64,000 nucleotides of DNA from Eubacterium sp. (GTDB taxonomy: Bacteria > Bacillota > Clostridia > Peptostreptococcales > Anaerovoracaceae): contig JAETRU010000004.1 in assembly GCA_021769965.1 (NCBI GenBank), positions 1-64,000 on the forward strand. The letters run 5' to 3'. The notes beneath the pieces were generated by a model. That model saw only the letters and a list, made by a program, of their open reading frames with translations. It searched no databases and was not told where the DNA came from. Positions 29,106-38,571 of this stretch are shown here, piece by piece (within the stretch, counting starts at the first letter, position 1; each line of letters opens with the position of its first letter). Made by a program: the position numbers and the translations under genes.

Positions 29106-30446
29106 TCAGACCTTTGCTCTATAACCCAGCTCCTTCCTCTTCACCCAGAACCGCACAGCATACAACGTCAGCATCACGCACCAGGACAAGCCTTCCGCAT
29201 AAGCGATGACCATATTATCCCAGAGTCCGACCAGCGTATAGGACATGATGATCCGGGAGATCAATGCTATGATGCCGATGATGCTGGAATACGCCACGTC
29301 GCCGATCCCCTCCAGCGCGCCCCGCACAGCCATGCAGAGTCCATAGACCGGATAGAAGCAGCCGAATCTGCGGAAAAACTCGCCGCCGATAGCGCTGGCC
29401 GCAGCGCCTACGCCAAACATGGCAACCATGTATTCTCCGGCAAACACGACAAAGAGCGTCAGAACCACAGATACCACCGTCACCAGCATCGTTCCCACCT
29501 TGAAAAAGCGGAAGATCCTTGGCTTATCACCGGCGCCGTCGGACTGAGCCGCCATAGTTGAGACGGCGGATCCCACATTGACTACCGGAAGCAGCGCAAC
29601 AGTATCCACACGATAAGCTGTCGTGATCGCCGCAACAGTCTGTGTTCCGAAGCCGTTCATGAAATTCTGCAGCACCATATTTCCAAGGGCATTGACACTG
29701 CTTTGGATCATCGGCGGAATGCCCAGTCTGCATCCGGCCTTTATTACACTTCTGTCAATCATATCCGCGCCGAAGCGGAACCTGAGAATCCGGTGCCGCT
29801 TCACTGTATAACAGATAGTAAACAGTACCATGAGAATCTGAGAAGCAGAAGTTGCAATCGCCGCGCCGGTCACGCCCCAGCCCGCCAGAGCGACAAGGAG
29901 AATATCCAGTACAATATTGACCGCCGAGGAAAACAGAATTGCCCAGAAAGGCGCCTTGCTGTCCCCGATTGCCCGCAGCGCAGCAAAATACACATTATAA
30001 ACAGCCAGAAAAGGCATCCCGATAAAACTCAGCTGCAAATAGATCTTTGACAGTTCGAAGATATCCTCCGGCGTATGTAAAAGCCATAGAATCGGCTGCG
30101 CCAGAAAACATCCGGCCGCGGAAAGCGCCAAAAAACAACCGCCGACGATCACCACAAACGTGGACAGGATCCGTTTCAGGATCTCTTTCTGCCCGGCTCC
30201 GAAATTTCTTGCGAACAGAATCCCGAGTCCTGCCGTAAAGCCTGTCATCACCATGACAAAGAAGCCGATCACCGTACCGGTTGCGCCGATTGCCGCCAGC
30301 GCCAGTTCTCCTTCCACATTTCCTACAATAAAAGCGTCCGCCCAGCTGTAGAGCTGCTGCAGAATCCCGCTCAGGATAAGAGGCAGGCTGAATCTCACTA
30401 AAATCAGCAGAGTATTTTCCTGCTTTTTTATCTCCGTCTGACCCAT
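29106..30446 (-). CDS. MATE family efflux transporter
   Basis: Multi-TM; LPLILSGILQQLYSWADAFIVGN; QNFMNGFGTQTVAAITTAYRVD. Confidence 0.9.
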   Translation of the reverse strand: MGQTEIKKQENTLLILVRFSLPLILSGILQQLYSWADAFIVGNVEGELALAAIGATGTVIGFFVMVMTGFTAGLGILFARNFGAGQKEILKRILSTFVVIVGGCFLALSAAGCFLAQPILWLLHTPEDIFELSKIYLQLSFIGMPFLAVYNVYFAALRAIGDSKAPFWAILFSSAVNIVLDILLVALAGWGVTGAAIATSASQILMVLFTICYTVKRHRILRFRFGADMIDRSVIKAGCRLGIPPMIQSSVNALGNMVLQNFMNGFGTQTVAAITTAYRVDTVALLPVVNVGSAVSTMAAQSDGAGDKPRIFRFFKVGTMLVTVVSVVLTLFVVFAGEYMVAMFGVGAAASAIGGEFFRRFGCFYPVYGLCMAVRGALEGIGDVAYSSIIGIIALISRIIMSYTLVGLWDNMVIAYAEGLSWCVMLTLYAVRFWVKRKELGYRAKV

Positions 30447-30497
30447 TGCTCCTTCTTTTCCTTTCTAACTTTCCTTTCTGATCTGATCCTTTCCCAA

Positions 30498-31343
30498 TCA
30501 GTCCGCCATAAACCGCTTCAGTTTTTCCGACAGACCTTCTGTCACATAATACCCTTCCAGATACGCCTTCTTCAGCTTTTTCCTGTCCTTCTCTATCCGG
30601 CCGATACCGAGATCCCCCATAGGCGCGATAACAAAGGCACGGCCCGCCGCCTCTTCCCGGCGGATCAGTTCCAGCGTCTCATTGTAGACCCGATGCCGAT
30701 TCTGAAGAGCGCGGACCAGGCCCGGATATTTGCCGTACTTCAGCTTTACGATAGGAACCACTCTGCTGGCGGTCTTGGTATAGTCTCTCGGTCTTGTCAG
30801 AACGATCACATTTTTCTCATTTCCCTGTCTGATCATCTGTGCCAGCGGAATGGAATCCGCAATGCCGCCGTCCATATAAAGACCGCCGTCTATCTCTACC
30901 ATATTGGCAAAAAACGGGAGCGACGCCGAAGCCCGCACCCACTCTATATCTTTGAACATATCGGAGATCACTGGATATTCAGCTTCCCCCGTCCCGCAGT
31001 TGGTCACAACAGCCTGAAATTTCACGCCGCTCTTCCGAAAAGCCTCATTATCGATAGGATACAGCTTTTCCGGTATCCTGTGATACAAAAACTCCGCGCC
31101 GAACAGATCTCCTGTTTTGCGAAGGCTGTAAAAGCTGCAGTAATCCCGGTCATCCAGATAATCTACGCTGGTCGCGAAAGCCCGTCCCCGCTGTCCTGAA
31201 ACAAAGCTGCACCCGTGGCAGGCTCCTGCCGATACTCCTATCACATTGCTGAAGGACAAGCCCTCATCCAGCAGATAATCCAGCACGCCGGCGGCAAAGA
31301 TGCCCCGCATGCCGCCGCCTTCTAAGATCAATCCCGTTCCCAT
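30498..31343 (-). CDS. Patatin-like phospholipase
   Basis: LILEGGGMRGIFAAGVLDYLL; GVSAGACHG (GxSxG); DGGIADSIP. Confidence 0.92.
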   Translation of the reverse strand: MGTGLILEGGGMRGIFAAGVLDYLLDEGLSFSNVIGVSAGACHGCSFVSGQRGRAFATSVDYLDDRDYCSFYSLRKTGDLFGAEFLYHRIPEKLYPIDNEAFRKSGVKFQAVVTNCGTGEAEYPVISDMFKDIEWVRASASLPFFANMVEIDGGLYMDGGIADSIPLAQMIRQGNEKNVIVLTRPRDYTKTASRVVPIVKLKYGKYPGLVRALQNRHRVYNETLELIRREEAAGRAFVIAPMGDLGIGRIEKDRKKLKKAYLEGYYVTEGLSEKLKRFMAD

Positions 31344-31355
31344 AACAGCTGCCTC

Positions 31356-34300
31356 CTACATCCTGATTGATTTTCCCATACCCAGCAGGTACAGATACGC
31401 TTCCTTCACAGGAAGCCCTGCAGCCTGCGTTAACGCTTCCTTATAGATCACGATCTGTTCTTGATACGCGCCGCGCAGTCTTTCCGCTTCCTCTTCAAAG
31501 CTTTTCTCTCTGTCGATCCAATTGGTCTTATAATCCAGCAAAACCACTTCTCCGTCTTCTTCAAAGAAGCAGTCTATGATTCCCTGCACGATCACCGTCT
31601 CGCCTTCCTTTTTCTGCAGCAGGTTAAAATGCCGCTCCCGCTGCAGTCTGCCGTCCGCGAAGGCTGACGCGCACCGCAGGCCCAGCTCCGATGAGAAAAA
31701 GTCTGCGATCCGAGAAAGGCGAACGGCTTTGATCTCCTTTTCCGTAAAGATGCCTGCCTGCACCATTGCCTCTGCGGCCTCCTTCAAATAAGCCTCTCCT
31801 TCTTCCGCGGCTCTGGCAAAGTCGATCCGCTCCATGATACCGTGGTAAACGGTTCCCCGCTCCGCCGCCGTCAAAGCTCTTTCACCCTGCCGGAATTTAG
31901 GTACCGCCAGCGTGATCTCTCTTACCGGCTGATCTGCCTGATCATCCGTCTGCCGGCCTTCCCAGTTCAGCTCCGTGACAGAATACTTGGATTTCAAAGT
32001 CCTGGCCTTCTCGTGAGGATACACGAAATTCAGCCTCCGCAGGATCTCCCGCTCCTTCGCCGCGTCCGGCTCCCCGTCATAGATATCCCAGTCCATAGGA
32101 TTTCCATAGCGGCCTCTGCGCTCCGCCCCCGCAGGCGAAAGCTGATTGGGATCTACCATCTGAAAATCCGAGACCTCCCCGATCATATCCAGATAGCAGC
32201 TGTCTCCCGTCAGGCCCGTATCTCTGTTCTCCCTGAATTTTTCTCCATCTCTGACGCATCCCGTCAGAAACAGAAAATCTTTCGCGCGGGTCAGCGCCAC
32301 ATAGAGGATCCGGACCTCCTCCTGATATTCCTCACGGTGGATCTGCCTGCCGATGAGCCGCTGCAGCAGCGTCTGCTTGTACCAGTGGCCCTCAAAATCC
32401 GCCAGAGTCATCCCCAGTCCCAGGTCTTTGTGCAGGGTGACGCCCCGCCCCATCCTGGTATAGTTGAGTCTTCTGCCCAGGCCGCTGACGATGACCATAG
32501 GAAATTCCAGTCCCTTGCTCTTGTGAATGGTCATGATCCGCACCAGATCGTCGTTTTCGCCTACCAGCTTCACCTGTCCCATAGGAACCTTCCGCTGCTT
32601 GACCGCGTCGATATAGCGGACGAAGCTGTAAAGCGACCCCTGCCTGCTCTCGCTGTAGGCCTCGGCCTTGTCCACCAGCGCCCGCAGATTGGCCTGACGC
32701 TGACTGCCGCCGGGCTGAGTCCCCATCTGCAGGTAATATCCCGTCTCCAGTAATAACGACCAGATGAATTTGCCCAGAGGCTGTGATGCCGCCATCTCCT
32801 TCCACCTGCGCAGATCCGCCAGCGCTTTTGCGCATTTTTCCGCCAGAGAACTGTCCGCAGCGTCGTCAAGAGCCGCAGTCTCAGGCGTCTTGATACCGCC
32901 GGACGGATGCCCCTTTGACAGAGAGGCGTACTGGAGAAAAGCCCCGGCGTAAGACCCTTCCCGGAAGGCCGCCCTGACCCGGCCCAGCTCCTCGGCGGAA
33001 AACCCGAAGATCTCCGAGTGAAGCACGCTGATCAGGGGCACGTCCTGCATCTTATTGTCTATTACCGATAGGAGATTCATGAACACCTCTATCTCCATAG
33101 TGTCAAAATACCCATCACTGTCGTCGACAAAGCTTTCTATGCCGCTTTCCCGCAGGGCGTTTGCGAAAATGTCCGCGTAGTTTTTCACGCCCCGCATGAG
33201 CACTACGATATCGGAGAGACGCAGGGGCCGTTCGCACCCCGTCTTATGATCAAAGAATGTCCGTCCCACGTTTTCATGTATCAGGCGGCAGACCTCCAGA
33301 GCCTCTATCTCTGCGCTCCTGAGGGCTGCCAGCTCTTCGTCGCCGGCGTCAACACCGGCCATGTCCACCACCCGGAGCGCCGGGGTAAACAGATGCGGAC
33401 CGGCATACTCCACGCCGGCATACAGCATGGCCTGCTCGTCGTAGCCCTCCATCAGATCGCTGAAGATCAGATTGATCTCATCAATGATCGTTTTCTTGCT
33501 CCGGAAATTTTTGTTCAGATCGATCTTCACAGAAGTGTTATGATCCGCGCCGTAAGCCTCATACTTGCGGCGGAATATCTCCGGCTCCGCCAGCCGGAAT
33601 TTATAGATGCTCTGCTTGATATCGCCTACCATGAACAGGTTGTCTTCCCTTTTGACGCGGGAAATGATCTCTTCCTGCAGGATATTGGTATCCTGATATT
33701 CATCGATGAAGATATATTCAAATTTATTTCTGTAATATGCGGCTGCTTCGCTGTCTTCCAGGATCTCCAGACAGAAATGCTCGATGTCGTTAAAATCCAC
33801 CAGGCGGCGTTCAGCTTTGGCATCTGCGAAGATCCGGTCGAAATCCAGCAGCAGAGCGCGCAGAGTTTCCGCTTTAGGCGCTGTCTGATTCAGTTCTCGG
33901 ATCTGATCCTCAAGATCTTCGCTGAAGCACAGGGTCTTCAGTTCCTTCGCGGCAGCCGACGCCCGGTCCCGCAGCGCTTTGACCAGAGGCTTCACCTGCT
34001 CATAATCTTCTTTTTCATCTTTTTTTGCTGCCAGTCTGACGCCGGGCAGACTGCAGACCAGCTGCCGGGTGTTTTCAAAGTCCCTGCGGGCCGCCGCCTC
34101 TGCCATAGCCGTATAATGCGGCAGTTCTTCTGTCTGCAGCTTCTCCGCAAGGCGCTGCAGACCGGCGCTAGCCAGAGCGTCCGCCGCCTTTTCTTCCTGA
34201 TCAGCTGCTTCTGTCAGGGACGCGTTCACGTATTCCCACAGCTGATCCATCAGATAAGAATCAGCAAACGCTTCCGGAGAAAGCTTCAGATCTTCGATCT

Positions 34301-34874
34301 TCTCATCCAGCCACCTCCACGGATACGGCAGCGACTGAAGAACACTGTAGGCGCTGTCCAGAAGCTCCCGGATCTGGTACATGTTCCTCTCATCACTGTA
34401 CCATCCCAGAAAATCATAGAACTCCTCACTTCCCTCGGCAAAGGCTGACTCGAGGAGCAGGTCCATGGCATCTTCTTTCAGAATCGTTCTCTGCGCGTCG
34501 TCGCAGATAGAAAACGACGGCTCAATATCCGCTGTATAGAAAAATCTGCGGATCACATCCAGCGCAAAAGCATGAAAGGTGCTGATATTTGCCCGCGGCA
34601 AAAGATTCAGCTGCTGCCGCAGCTTTTCGCTGTTTTCCGGATCCGCCTCGATCTCCTTATATAAGGCGGCGCGGATCTTCTCCTTCATCTCCGCAGCCGC
34701 GGCATTGGTAAAGGTGACGATGAGCATCCTGTCGATAGGTACCCCGTCCTCTATGATCAGTTTTTTGATACGTTCTACAAGGACCGCCGTCTTACCGGAT
34801 CCGGCGGCGGCCGCCACCAGAATATTCGCGTTTCGCCGGTCGATGGCTTCCTGCTGTTCTCTTGTCCAGTTCAT
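31356..34874 (-). CDS. addA: ATP-dependent helicase/nuclease subunit AddA
   Basis: WTREQQEAIDRRNANILVAAAAGSGKTAVLVERI; UvrD-like motifs; C-terminal nuclease VVLLDYKTNWID. Confidence 0.95.
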   Translation of the reverse strand: MNWTREQQEAIDRRNANILVAAAAGSGKTAVLVERIKKLIIEDGVPIDRMLIVTFTNAAAAEMKEKIRAALYKEIEADPENSEKLRQQLNLLPRANISTFHAFALDVIRRFFYTADIEPSFSICDDAQRTILKEDAMDLLLESAFAEGSEEFYDFLGWYSDERNMYQIRELLDSAYSVLQSLPYPWRWLDEKIEDLKLSPEAFADSYLMDQLWEYVNASLTEAADQEEKAADALASAGLQRLAEKLQTEELPHYTAMAEAAARRDFENTRQLVCSLPGVRLAAKKDEKEDYEQVKPLVKALRDRASAAAKELKTLCFSEDLEDQIRELNQTAPKAETLRALLLDFDRIFADAKAERRLVDFNDIEHFCLEILEDSEAAAYYRNKFEYIFIDEYQDTNILQEEIISRVKREDNLFMVGDIKQSIYKFRLAEPEIFRRKYEAYGADHNTSVKIDLNKNFRSKKTIIDEINLIFSDLMEGYDEQAMLYAGVEYAGPHLFTPALRVVDMAGVDAGDEELAALRSAEIEALEVCRLIHENVGRTFFDHKTGCERPLRLSDIVVLMRGVKNYADIFANALRESGIESFVDDSDGYFDTMEIEVFMNLLSVIDNKMQDVPLISVLHSEIFGFSAEELGRVRAAFREGSYAGAFLQYASLSKGHPSGGIKTPETAALDDAADSSLAEKCAKALADLRRWKEMAASQPLGKFIWSLLLETGYYLQMGTQPGGSQRQANLRALVDKAEAYSESRQGSLYSFVRYIDAVKQRKVPMGQVKLVGENDDLVRIMTIHKSKGLEFPMVIVSGLGRRLNYTRMGRGVTLHKDLGLGMTLADFEGHWYKQTLLQRLIGRQIHREEYQEEVRILYVALTRAKDFLFLTGCVRDGEKFRENRDTGLTGDSCYLDMIGEVSDFQMVDPNQLSPAGAERRGRYGNPMDWDIYDGEPDAAKEREILRRLNFVYPHEKARTLKSKYSVTELNWEGRQTDDQADQPVREITLAVPKFRQGERALTAAERGTVYHGIMERIDFARAAEEGEAYLKEAAEAMVQAGIFTEKEIKAVRLSRIADFFSSELGLRCASAFADGRLQRERHFNLLQKKEGETVIVQGIIDCFFEEDGEVVLLDYKTNWIDREKSFEEEAERLRGAYQEQIVIYKEALTQAAGLPVKEAYLYLLGMGKSIRM

Positions 34875-34900
34875 TTATTTACCTCGATTTTCTTCTCTGC

Positions 34901-34935
34901 CTTTCATTATATCAAAATCTCTGTTATAATGAAAG
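34901..34935. promoter_or_regulatory. Palindromic bidirectional promoter (TTTCAT-17-TATAAT on both strands)
   Basis: CTTTCATTATA-N13-TATAATGAAAG, an 11-bp perfect inverted repeat. Confidence 0.6.
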
Positions 34936-34987
34936 CAGAAAGGATCTCAAAACCCCGGTGAGTGCAAAATTGACCGAAGAGGCCTGA

Positions 34988-35257
34988 GTTGGGCGAAAGT
35001 CCTGGATTCTGACCAAAAAACCCAACTTTTCTCTGAGATGTTGGGCTAAATACAGTGAAATCTACCCAAAAGCCCAATTTCACAGCTCCGAGCGGCCTTC
35101 AAATCCGCGATAGTTGGGCTTTTTGTTGTAAATCTCTGAGAAAAGCCCAATGTGCAGGAGGAAAAGTTGGGTTTTTTGCTGCAATTCCTTGAGAAAGACC
35201 CAACCTGTGGAAGCAAGACCTGGGCTTTTCACCATCAAATGCGCCAAAAAGCCCAAC
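34988..35257. repeat. Array 1: five 39-bp GTTGGGC...GCCCAAC inverted-repeat units
   Basis: Units at 34988-35026, 35040-35078, 35113-35151, 35166-35204, 35219-35257; linkers 13, 34, 14, 14 nt. Confidence 0.9.
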
Positions 35258-35329
35258 CCTGCCCTGCCCTGTACCACCCCTCAGTAAAGACGAAGATCCT
35301 TACATCAAATCACAAACAGGAGATGAACC

Positions 35330-36856
35330 ATGATGAACATAAAAAAAAGACCGACTATGCTGATGATACTTGACGGATTCGGGCTCAATGACCGGAAGTC
35401 CGGCAATGCCGTAGCTCAGGCCCGTACGCCGAATCTGGACCGTATCTTTGATAAATACCCGCACACCCGCCTGTCTGCCTGCGGACTGGCCGTAGGTCTG
35501 CCGGAAGGACAGATGGGAAACTCTGAGGTAGGCCATCTGAACATCGGCGCCGGCAGAGTCGTCTATCAGGAACTGACCCGGATCACAAAATCCATTGAAG
35601 ACGGCGGCTTTTTCGAGAATCAGGCTCTGTGCGCCGCCATGGATCATGCTCTCTCAAAAGGCTCCGCCCTGCATCTGCTGGGCCTTGTCTCTGACGGAGG
35701 CGTCCACAGCCACATCAGCCACCTGTTTGCCCTTCTGGATATGGCAAAGAAAAAAGGCTTATCCAGGATCTACGTCCACTGCTTCCTCGACGGCCGGGAC
35801 GTGCCGCCCCGCTGCGCGGGCGAATATATTGAAGCTCTGCAGGCTCATATGGATCAGCTGGGCGTCGGCGAGATCGCCACGGTTTCCGGACGGTATTACG
35901 CTATGGACAGGGATAAACGCTGGGAGAGATTAGAAACAGCCTATGACTGCATGACCCTGGGACAGGGTTTCAAGGCTGCCACCGGCTGCGCCGCCGTAGA
36001 CGCCGCGTATGAACGGGATGAGAGCGACGAGTTTGTAAAGCCGACATCTGTAGGCGAAGGAACAGTCTCTGACGGAGACGCTTTGATCATGTTCAATTTC
36101 CGTCCCGACCGGGCCAGAGAGATCACACGTGCCTTTGCAGACCCCGGCTTTGACGGCTTTGTCAGGAAGAAATGCCCGAAAGACATCAAATACATCTGCA
36201 TGACACAGTATGACGCGTCAATGCCCAACGTGGAGGTCGCCTTCCCGCCGCAGAAGCTGGAAGACACCTTTGGCGACTACATCGCATCTCTGGGGCTGAA
36301 GCAGCTTCGCATCGCGGAGACTGAGAAATACGCCCACGTGACGTTCTTCTTCAACGGCGGCGTAGAGACGCCTTCCGACGGCGAAGACCGCATTCTGGTG
36401 CCTTCTCCTAAGGTGGCCACCTATGACCTGCAGCCGGAGATGAGCGCGCCGGAGGTGACGGACCGGGTCTTAGCGCAGATCGAAGCTGAGAAATACGACT
36501 GTATCATCCTTAACTTCGCCAATGCGGATATGGTAGGACATACGGGAGTCTTTGACGCGGCGGTCAAGGCCGTCGAGACCCTGGACGCCTGCGTACCGAA
36601 GATCGTTGAAGCTGTTCTGGCAAAAGGCGGCCAGATCCTTCTGACGGCAGACCACGGCAACGCGGACTGCATGGTGGACGAAGAAGGGAATGTGGTCACG
36701 GCCCACTCCCTGAACCAGGTGCCGCTGGTACATATCGCGGACAGCCCGGCGGAGCTTGCAGACGGCGGACGGCTCTGCGACATCGCGCCGACCATGCTGA
36801 CTCTGATGGGACTGCCGGTTCCGGAAAAAATGACAGGACAAAACCTGGCAAAATAG
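35330..36856 (+). CDS. gpmI: 2,3-bisphosphoglycerate-independent phosphoglycerate mutase
   Basis: LMILDGFGLNDRKSGNAVAQARTPNLDRI; GNSEVGHLNIGAGRVVYQ. Confidence 0.96.
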   Translation: MMNIKKRPTMLMILDGFGLNDRKSGNAVAQARTPNLDRIFDKYPHTRLSACGLAVGLPEGQMGNSEVGHLNIGAGRVVYQELTRITKSIEDGGFFENQALCAAMDHALSKGSALHLLGLVSDGGVHSHISHLFALLDMAKKKGLSRIYVHCFLDGRDVPPRCAGEYIEALQAHMDQLGVGEIATVSGRYYAMDRDKRWERLETAYDCMTLGQGFKAATGCAAVDAAYERDESDEFVKPTSVGEGTVSDGDALIMFNFRPDRAREITRAFADPGFDGFVRKKCPKDIKYICMTQYDASMPNVEVAFPPQKLEDTFGDYIASLGLKQLRIAETEKYAHVTFFFNGGVETPSDGEDRILVPSPKVATYDLQPEMSAPEVTDRVLAQIEAEKYDCIILNFANADMVGHTGVFDAAVKAVETLDACVPKIVEAVLAKGGQILLTADHGNADCMVDEEGNVVTAHSLNQVPLVHIADSPAELADGGRLCDIAPTMLTLMGLPVPEKMTGQNLAK

Positions 36857-36892
36857 GCTGCGGTTTCGCGCAGAGAGCATCTGACATATATG

Positions 36893-36938
36893 CCAAAAAG
36901 CCATCGGCTCACGCTGTCCGTGCGCTGATGGCTTTTTC
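36893..36938 (+). terminator. Intrinsic, probably bidirectional, terminator after gpmI
   Basis: AAAAAGCCATCGGC...GCTGATGGCTTTTT. Confidence 0.8.
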
Positions 36939-36942
36939 TGTG

Positions 36943-38571
36943 TCATATTTTCTGTGTCATAACAGCAGGTCCTTCCTCTGCCGGATCGATCTCCATCGGC
37001 GCGTATTTGCCGATGATCTTTTCTGCCGCTTTCATGCCGTCACAGGCGGCGCTCATGATGCCTCCGGCGTAACCTGTTCCTTCTCCTGCCGGATAGAACC
37101 CGCCGAAGGTTCCTTCCATCTGCTCGTTGCGGGCAAATCGCACCGGCGATGAACTTCTAGTCTCCACCGCCGTCATCACAGCCTCAGGATCGTCAAAACC
37201 GGCAAGCTTTTTTCCCAGCATCGGCATGGCTTCACGCATGGCTTCTGCCGCGAAAGCCGGCAGAGACTCGATCACTGGCCGCGCGGAAGGCTTTCCGTCA
37301 CGGAACTCTCCCCAGGTAGTCTTCGGTGCCCTGTATGTACCGCCGCCGTTTTCAAAGGCCAGCCGCTCGTATTTTTCCTGAAATTCCACGCCTGCCAGAG
37401 GATGAGGCGAACCGAAATCCTCGCATCGCACGTCCACCAGCAGGCCGCTGTTGGCTGTGCCGCTGTTTCTGGCCCGGTTGCTCATGCCGTTGGTGACCAC
37501 GCCGCCCTCCTGTGATGACGCCACCACGACCTCGCCGCCGGGACACATGCAGAAGGTATACACGCCTCTGCCGTCCGCGCAGTGATACGACAGCTTATAA
37601 TCAGCCGGCGGAAGCAGCTTCGCCTGCGCTGCCGCGCCGTACTGCGCCCGGTCGATCAAAGCCTGGGGGTGCTCGATGCGCACGCCGATAGAAAAAGGCT
37701 TCTGCTGCATCTTTACGCCCCGTTCCAGCAGATACCGGAAAGTATCCCGGGCGCTGTGGCCTATGGCGAGCACAACGTTTTCCGTCGGTATCTCCTCCCG
37801 GATGCCGCCGGATTCCACGACAACAGATTTTACACACTTTTTCTTCGTATTGACTTCCACGAACCGGGTATCAAAACGGATCTCTCCGCCGCAGCGTAAG
37901 ATCTCCTTCCGTATGTTTTTCACCACAGTCCGCAAAACATCCGTGCCGATATGAGGTTTCTGCTTGTACAGAATATCCTCGTCAGCGCCGGCCCGCACGA
38001 ATTCCTCCAGCACACGGCGGATGCGCCGGTCTTTGATGCCGGTAGTCAGCTTGCCGTCAGAAAATGTCCCTGCTCCTCCTTCGCCGAACTGGACGTTAGA
38101 CTCAGGATTCAGAATACCTTCCTTCCAGAACCGCTCCACATCGCGGACTCGGTCCTCTATGCAGCCGCCTCTCTCGATGATCAGAGGCTGATAACCCCGC
38201 CTCGCCAAAAGCAGTCCGCAGAACATGCCGCATGGCCCGAACCCGATGATCACAGGCCGGTGCTTCAGTGTTTCACTGCCGCTTGATACTTCCGTGTATG
38301 ACATATCCGGAGCCTCCGTAAGGCCGAGCCGGGTATTCACCGGCAGACGTACATAGTCCTTGGGCCGCTGCCGCGTCACAGCGCAGAAATCCACCGTATA
38401 GACCAGCTTGATATCCTTCTTGTCACGAGCGTCGATGGACTCCCTGACGATTTCCATATCCGTCAGGATCAGATCCCGGTTGCCCAGTTTTTTCAGGATC
38501 TTCTTCGCCAGATCGTTTTGGGTAGCGCCGGGATCCATCTTTATCTGATTCATTCTATATCGTTTATTCAT
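36943..38571 (-). CDS. FAD-dependent NAD(P) oxidoreductase (COG2509-like)
   Basis: VIIGFGPCGMFCGLLLARRGYQPLIIERG; QFGEGGAGTFSDGKL; YTFCMCPGGEVVVASSQEGGVVTNGMS. Confidence 0.88.
   Translation of the reverse strand: MNKRYRMNQIKMDPGATQNDLAKKILKKLGNRDLILTDMEIVRESIDARDKKDIKLVYTVDFCAVTRQRPKDYVRLPVNTRLGLTEAPDMSYTEVSSGSETLKHRPVIIGFGPCGMFCGLLLARRGYQPLIIERGGCIEDRVRDVERFWKEGILNPESNVQFGEGGAGTFSDGKLTTGIKDRRIRRVLEEFVRAGADEDILYKQKPHIGTDVLRTVVKNIRKEILRCGGEIRFDTRFVEVNTKKKCVKSVVVESGGIREEIPTENVVLAIGHSARDTFRYLLERGVKMQQKPFSIGVRIEHPQALIDRAQYGAAAQAKLLPPADYKLSYHCADGRGVYTFCMCPGGEVVVASSQEGGVVTNGMSNRARNSGTANSGLLVDVRCEDFGSPHPLAGVEFQEKYERLAFENGGGTYRAPKTTWGEFRDGKPSARPVIESLPAFAAEAMREAMPMLGKKLAGFDDPEAVMTAVETRSSSPVRFARNEQMEGTFGGFYPAGEGTGYAGGIMSAACDGMKAAEKIIGKYAPMEIDPAEEGPAVMTQKI

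Noticed and set aside
33246-34448. 400-aa plus-strand ORF opposite addA
   Set aside because: Antisense shadow of AddA with no domain signature.
34988-35257. Integron attC sites: GCCCAAC and GTTGGGC fit RYYYAAC/GTTRRRY
   Set aside because: The arms repeat every 14-44 nt with no cassette ORFs, no integrase is in the window, and most GCCCAAC-GTTGGGC intervals are too short for attC. The 63861-63918 segment (58 nt with an internal hairpin) resembles attC superficially and could be tested with an attC covariance model.
34988-35257. CRISPR array
   Set aside because: No identical direct repeats with unique spacers; the conserved parts are inverted arms only 7-12 bp long; no cas genes nearby.
35080-35373. 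ORFs 35080-35277 (-) and 35152-35373 (+) over array 1
   Set aside because: The 53-nt period is not a multiple of 3 and linker lengths vary, so any ORF here is likely incidental; no family features.
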